Source of the DNA: Flavobacterium sp. DG2-3
GTDB lineage: Bacteria; Bacteroidota; Bacteroidia; Flavobacteriales; Flavobacteriaceae
Direction: 5' to 3'
Length of the DNA: 64,000 nt
NCBI RefSeq assembly: GCF_030730925.1
Contig: NZ_JAVAMB010000006.1
Span: 225,903-289,902 of the forward strand
Shown: positions 60,622-64,000 of the stretch, one piece after another
How positions within the stretch are numbered: position 1 is the stretch's first letter
How the letters are laid out: each line of letters starts with the position of its first letter
Position numbers and translations under genes: made by a program
The notes under the pieces: model-generated
The model's database searches: none
What the model was told of the DNA's origin: nothing
What the model saw: the letters and a program-made list of their open reading frames with translations, nothing else

Positions 60622-61014
60622 ATGAAACCAACACCGACTTTCTGCAAAGCAGATTATCAATTTTTAAGAGAATTGATTTTAAAAAATAAAAATGAAACTA
60701 ATACAAAAGAAGCCAATCAGCTTTCACAAGAATTAGATCGTGCTGTAATAAGCAAAGAAAGCGATTTAAATTCAGTGATTCGCGTCCATTCTTTTGTAAC
60801 GATTGAAGATGTAAAAGCTGGCAAACAAATGAAAATTCAGATCGTTTTACCTTCTGAAGCAGATATAAAGCAATCTAAAATTTCAATTCTAGCGCCATTA
60901 AGTGTTGCTATTATTGGTTTTAAAGAAAATGATCAGGTAGACTGGGAAATGCCTGCTGGTATCAAAACTTTGAAAGTAATAGCTGTCGATAATTCAGCTG
61001 TACATCATTCTTAA
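60622..61014 (+). CDS. GreA/GreB-family (Rnk-like) transcription factor
   Basis: The 130-aa protein has the C-terminal GreA/GreB domain (ISILAPLSVAIIGFKENDQV, DWEMPAGIKTLKVIAVDN). Its N-terminal coiled-coil is short and atypical, more like Rnk or nucleoside-diphosphate-kinase-regulator proteins. It may bind RNA polymerase in the secondary channel. It is probably single, closed by two terminators downstream. Confidence 0.83.
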   Translation: MKPTPTFCKADYQFLRELILKNKNETNTKEANQLSQELDRAVISKESDLNSVIRVHSFVTIEDVKAGKQMKIQIVLPSEADIKQSKISILAPLSVAIIGFKENDQVDWEMPAGIKTLKVIAVDNSAVHHS

Positions 61015-61019
61015 ATTTA

Positions 61020-61050
61020 AAACACCTCATTCTTTGAAGGTGTTTTTTTA
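61020..61050 (+). terminator. Terminator of the GreA/GreB-like gene
   Basis: AAACACCT (61020-61027) pairs with AGGTGTTT (61038-61045) and runs into T residues, six bases after the stop. Confidence 0.85.
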
Positions 61051-61061
61051 TATCTATCTGA

Positions 61062-61101
61062 AAAACAAAAAAACTGTTCGAGTGAACAGTTTTTTTGTTT
61101 T
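61062..61101. terminator. Second, bidirectional terminator before the cytochrome gene
   Basis: An 18-bp perfect stem (AAAACAAAAAAACTGTTC, 61062-61079, against its complement ending at 61101) with a GAGT loop lies eight bases from the convergent cytochrome gene's stop. Confidence 0.85.
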
Positions 61102-61108
61102 GAGCCAA

Positions 61109-61423
61109 TTATAATTGGGAATGAATGTAATTGGTAATTGATGCCATTTTCACATCATCTAACTTTGCTTTTTTCTGCATGCTTACTAAAATTGGCGCCC
61201 AATCTTCTTTGGTGAACTGTTTTGGTTCGTACAATTTATGGCATCTTGCGCAACTATTCTCATAGAGATTTTTTCCTTCTGCTAATTCTGGTGTTAATGC
61301 TGCTGTAACTTGTGCTGTTTCAACTGGAGCTGTCGCTTTGGTTTCTGCAACTGCAGTCGTTTTTTTTGTTCCGCATGAAGCTAATGCCAGAACCAATCCT
61401 GTTAGGATTACGTATTTTTTCAT
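61109..61423 (-). CDS. Mono-haem c-type cytochrome lipoprotein
   Basis: The 104-aa protein has a lipoprotein signal ending LALASC (Cys18). After a Thr/Ala/Glu-rich linker, a CxxCH haem site follows in NSCARCHKLYEPKQF, then a C-terminal helix with the likely Met ligand (ILVSMQKKAKLDDVKM). It would carry electrons at a membrane on the periplasmic side. The ATG at 61423 (MKKYVIL) is preferred, because the upstream in-frame ATG at 61474 lies in a terminator hairpin. Confidence 0.87.
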   Translation of the reverse strand: MKKYVILTGLVLALASCGTKKTTAVAETKATAPVETAQVTAALTPELAEGKNLYENSCARCHKLYEPKQFTKEDWAPILVSMQKKAKLDDVKMASITNYIHSQL

Positions 61424-61452
61424 TGTCTTTGGTTTTTTAGTAAATATAAAAA

Positions 61453-61480
61453 AATCCCATATGCCGTGGCACATGGGATT
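61453..61480 (-). terminator. Terminator of the cyclophilin-FKBP gene
   Basis: On the minus strand AATCCCATGTGCC pairs with GGCATATGGGATT over 13 bp (with one G-U) with an ACG loop, followed by a T-run. It lies 34 bases after the PPIase stop. Confidence 0.9.
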
Positions 61481-61514
61481 GCTTATAAAGACAATTTAAA
61501 ATTGTTCTAAATTC

Positions 61515-62447
61515 TTATTTTACGTCCATTAATTCAACGTCAAAAATCAAAGTTGCGTTTGGCGGAATTACTCCTCCTGCACCAGCTGGTCCGTAAGCTA
61601 AATCAGATGGAATTACAAAACGAGCTTTGTCTCCAACTTGCAATAAAGCAATACCTTCGTCCCATCCCTCGATAACTTGTCCAATTCCTAATTTGAATTC
61701 GATTGGTTTTTTACGTGGGTAAGAAGAATCAAAAACTTTTCCGTTTTCTAAAGATCCTTCGTAGTGAACAGAAACTGTTTTTCCAGCCTCAGCTTTTTTA
61801 CCGTCTCCTTTTTGAATCATTTTGTAACGTAAACCTGTTTCTGTTCTATCAAAACCAGCAGCTAATTGTTCCATTTTTGCTTCAGATTCTGCTTTTAAAG
61901 CTGCTTCTCTTTTTAGACGAGCACCTTTTAAACCAATGAAAGCTTCAATTGCATTCCATTTTTGAGCTTCTTCTCCTACTCTGATAATTTCAACAGACTC
62001 TAAGTTATCGCCTTGAGCAACAGCATCAACAATATCCTGACCTTCTATAACGTGTCCAAAAACAGTATGTTTATTATCTAACCATGGAGTTGGAACGTGA
62101 GTGATGAAAAATTGAGAACCGTTACTTCCAGGTCCTGAGTTTGCCATAGATAGCACTCCCGGACGATCGTGTTTTAAAGTTGGGTGAAATTCATCATCAA
62201 ATTTATATCCCGGATCTCCAGTTCCCGTTCCTTTTGGGCAACCACCTTGAATCATGAAATCTGCGATAACTCTGTGGAAAGTTAATCCGTCATAGAATTT
62301 TTGTCCTTGAGGTTTTACTTTATTTTCCATATTTCCTTCTGCAAGAGCAACAAAGTTTCCTACAGTTCCTGGCGTCAAATCGTGTGTCAATTTTACTAAA
62401 ATTGAACCTTTGCTAGTATTGAATTTAGCGTATATTCCGTTTTCCAT
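61515..62447 (-). CDS. Peptidyl-prolyl isomerase: cyclophilin-FKBP fusion
   Basis: The 310-aa protein joins two prolyl isomerases. Residues about 1-165 form a cyclophilin ([37 protein letters not shown]). Residues about 205-310 form an FKBP ([40 protein letters not shown]). A charged helix with repeated Ala/Glu/Lys links them. No signal peptide is present, so it probably works in the cytoplasm. The fusion is uncommon but known in Bacteroidota. It has a -7 box upstream and a terminator downstream, so is monocistronic. Confidence 0.92.
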   Translation of the reverse strand: MENGIYAKFNTSKGSILVKLTHDLTPGTVGNFVALAEGNMENKVKPQGQKFYDGLTFHRVIADFMIQGGCPKGTGTGDPGYKFDDEFHPTLKHDRPGVLSMANSGPGSNGSQFFITHVPTPWLDNKHTVFGHVIEGQDIVDAVAQGDNLESVEIIRVGEEAQKWNAIEAFIGLKGARLKREAALKAESEAKMEQLAAGFDRTETGLRYKMIQKGDGKKAEAGKTVSVHYEGSLENGKVFDSSYPRKKPIEFKLGIGQVIEGWDEGIALLQVGDKARFVIPSDLAYGPAGAGGVIPPNATLIFDVELMDVK

Positions 62448-62469
62448 GTTGTTATTTTTAATTTGAAAG

Positions 62470-62477
62470 CAAATTTA
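62470..62477 (-). promoter_or_regulatory. TAnnTTTG -7 box of the cyclophilin-FKBP gene
   Basis: The minus strand reads TAAATTTG, a full consensus match, 22 bases upstream of the ATG at 62447. Confidence 0.55.
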
Positions 62478-62489
62478 CAAATTAATTTT

Positions 62490-63674
62490 TTAATCAATTT
62501 GCGCTTTCTGTTTTTTAGATTTTGATTTATATGTAAGTCCGTAAATTGTTAATGACAGTGCAGATAAAACCATACAGCCAATTGTTACGGCATGCCATCC
62601 GCCTAACTTCCATAGCAACAATCCATAAGCAGATCCTGCAGCCGTCCCTAAAAAGGTAAGCGACATAAACACAGTGTTCAATCTGTTTCTAGCTTCAGGC
62701 AATAATGAATATACTCGCGTCTGGTTTGAAATGTGAACACCTTGAATTCCAATATCAATAAATACAATTCCGATTGCAATTCCGATTACGCTTTCAATAG
62801 CAAAATAAAAAATCAAGAAGCTTATTAATACCAATAAACAGCCGTAACCAACTGCAATTCTAGAATTTCCTTTATCTCCCAATTTTCCAACCAAAGGCGC
62901 TGCTAAAGCCCCAGATGCACCAACTATTCCAAATAATCCGATTGTAGCGCTATTGAAGTTAAATGGCTCACCAGAAAGCAATAAAACCATTGTAGTCCAG
63001 AAAGCTCCAAATTGAGCAAAACTAAACACATTGATTGCTGTTGCCTCACGCAAAACTGGCTGTGTTTTGATAAGTGTAAACAGCGACTGAATCAGTTGTC
63101 CATAAGTTCCTTGAAACTGTGGTTTGTTGTATGGAAATTTACTTTGAATGACAAAAAAGATCAAAAGGCAAATTCCGGCTGCGATATAAAACATCGATCT
63201 CCATCCTAAAACCTGACCTATAAAACCGCTTAACGTTCGCGAAAGCAAAATTCCGACAAGAAGTCCGCTCATGATAGTTCCGACAACTTTTCCACGCTGT
63301 TCTGGCGCGCTCAAAGAAGCCGCGAGAGGAAGAATCAACTGCGGTACAATCGATGTGATTCCGATTAGCAGGGAAGCAATTTGTAAAACAAGAAAACTTT
63401 TGGCCGTTGCTGCAATTAACAAAGCAATTACAGTGGCAAAAGTGGTCATTAAAATTTGCCTTTTACGTTCTATTTTATCACCAAGCGGCACCATAAAAAA
63501 CAGTCCGATAGCGTAACCTGCCTGAGTTAGATAGGTTATGGTTCCAGCGCTGGCTTCAGGAATTTTAAATTCGTTGGCAATTAAAACAATCAAAGGCTGG
63601 CAGTAATAAAGATTTGCAACTATAAGACCAGTGCAAACTGCCATAAACAGTACATTAGTTTTTGATAAATTCAT
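62490..63674 (-). CDS. MFS transporter (drug/sugar efflux type)
   Basis: The 394-aa protein has 12 hydrophobic helices, the MFS loop motif FMVPLGDKIERKRQIL between helices 2 and 3, and PLVGKLGDKGNSR at the symmetric place. It opens with VLFMAVCTGLIVANLYYCQP, as in AraJ-like efflux proteins. The substrate is unknown. A -7 box ends only four bases before the ATG. Confidence 0.9.
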   Translation of the reverse strand: MNLSKTNVLFMAVCTGLIVANLYYCQPLIVLIANEFKIPEASAGTITYLTQAGYAIGLFFMVPLGDKIERKRQILMTTFATVIALLIAATAKSFLVLQIASLLIGITSIVPQLILPLAASLSAPEQRGKVVGTIMSGLLVGILLSRTLSGFIGQVLGWRSMFYIAAGICLLIFFVIQSKFPYNKPQFQGTYGQLIQSLFTLIKTQPVLREATAINVFSFAQFGAFWTTMVLLLSGEPFNFNSATIGLFGIVGASGALAAPLVGKLGDKGNSRIAVGYGCLLVLISFLIFYFAIESVIGIAIGIVFIDIGIQGVHISNQTRVYSLLPEARNRLNTVFMSLTFLGTAAGSAYGLLLWKLGGWHAVTIGCMVLSALSLTIYGLTYKSKSKKQKAQID

Positions 63675-63678
63675 TTTG

Positions 63679-63686
63679 CAAAAATA
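63679..63686 (-). promoter_or_regulatory. TAnnTTTG -7 box of the MFS gene, near-leaderless
   Basis: The minus strand reads TATTTTTG, ending four bases before the ATG at 63674. If used, the transcript would begin at about the start codon. Confidence 0.5.
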
Positions 63687-63738
63687 CCAATCTAATCTTT
63701 AGCAAAACTTTAAAAAATATATAAAATTTTGTTTTTTT

Positions 63739-64000
63739 GAACCATATAAGTCATATAAGTTCATTTAAAAAAAGCTTTGTGAAAACTTAAATGTTTTTGT
63801 AAACCATATAAGTCATGTAAGTTCATTTAAAAAGTCTTTCGTGAAACGTAAATGCTTTCTAAACCATATAAGCGATTTAAGTTCATTTAAATACAGCTTT
63901 CGTGAAAACCTAAATGTTTTTGCAAACCATATAAGTCATGTAAGTTCATTTAAAAAGTCTTTCGTGAAACGTAAATGCTTTCTAAACCATATAAGCGATT
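63739..64000. repeat. Higher-order tandem repeat running off the window end
   Basis: Units begin at 63739, 63801, 63861, 63924 and 63984 and are 62, 60, 63 and 60 bases long, the last unit being cut by the window. The units at 63801 and 63924 are identical over 60 bases. The unit at 63984 begins as the one at 63861 does, so there is a two-unit period of 123 bases. Each unit starts AAACCATATAAG-N-ATRTAAG (or GAACC) and continues TTCATTTAAA, a short GTGAAA motif and TAAATG. No gene is seen. Confidence 0.85.

Noticed and set aside
61424..61474. N-terminal extension of the cytochrome protein starting at 61474
   Set aside because: It lies in the terminator of the PPIase gene and would bury the lipoprotein signal.
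63739..64000. CRISPR array at the window end
   Set aside because: Repeat and spacer are not distinguishable; whole 60-63-base units repeat, two of them identically, as in a tandem satellite.
1..64000. tRNA, rRNA, insertion sequence or prophage
   Set aside because: No cloverleaf-like CCA-ended sequences, transposase or phage genes were seen in reading spacers and frames; a scan with a dedicated tool was not possible.

Overview
The window is chromosomal DNA of a Flavobacterium-like member of the Bacteroidota. The base composition is low in G+C. Starts lack Shine-Dalgarno sequences, and many genes carry a Bacteroidota-type TAnnTTTG -7 box. Typical family signatures are present: DUF3276, DUF5723, DUF6515, DUF4129/DUF4350, the long NusB, and a 100-aa RNA polymerase alpha-CTD-like protein. 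No rRNA, tRNA, CRISPR array, insertion sequence or prophage was recognised. Gene content is mostly housekeeping, with a surface-glycan accessory island and unusually repeat-rich spacers.

Layout. At 1-4.8 kb (minus) lie an envelope beta-barrel protein cut by the window edge, a PhzF protein and a 1007-aa TPR protein. At 5.1-13.3 kb, ftsE is followed by a surface-polysaccharide region with four GT2 glycosyltransferases, an FdtA/QdtA-type sugar ketoisomerase, a DegT aminotransferase, a Wzx-type flippase, a FemAB-like acyltransferase and the 3' remnant of an SGNH hydrolase. At 13.4-15.0 kb are a TRIC/YicG channel and an exported unknown. At 15.1-21.6 kb is the conserved MoxR cluster: RDD, SpoIIM, DUF4129, DUF4350, MoxR and DUF58. 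At 21.6-34.2 kb are S41 peptidases, an alkaline-phosphatase-type enzyme, a SpoU methyltransferase, a Rel/SpoT (p)ppGpp enzyme, a Fur-family regulator, purA, a NUDIX enzyme, a DUF4261 protein and an alpha/beta hydrolase. At 34.3-39.3 kb are an L,D-transpeptidase lipoprotein, a TetR regulator with a Tet(X)-like flavin monooxygenase, an alpha-CTD-like protein and guaB.

From 39.6 to 48.9 kb come a DUF5723/lipoprotein pair, HMG-CoA lyase, satD-DUF3307, pyrD, then an OprO/P-type porin, a DUF6515 protein and a formylglycine-generating enzyme. From 49 to 64 kb come pepT, a YdeI-like protein, yajC, nusB, an amino-acid dehydrogenase, an ABC exporter, DUF3276, three alpha/beta hydrolases, CsaA, a thioredoxin-fold protein, a GreA/GreB-like factor, a c-type cytochrome lipoprotein, a cyclophilin-FKBP fusion and an MFS transporter.

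The most striking non-coding signal is upstream of satD. Four 18-bp palindromes of the form ATTAC-N8-GTAAT sit at exactly 28-bp intervals (42715-42816), and the last covers the -7 box. Because SatD ends in a helix-turn-helix, an autoregulated satD-DUF3307 operon is a testable hypothesis. Other notable signals are: a possible structured leader, small ORF or attenuator at 60278-60454; a two-unit higher-order tandem repeat running off the window end; a long-hairpin element at 39424-39576; an in-frame insertion in the DegT gene that looks like intergenic repeat DNA; a duplicated NUDIX 3' end flanking a DUF4261 gene; and several dispersed palindromic repeat families in the spacers.
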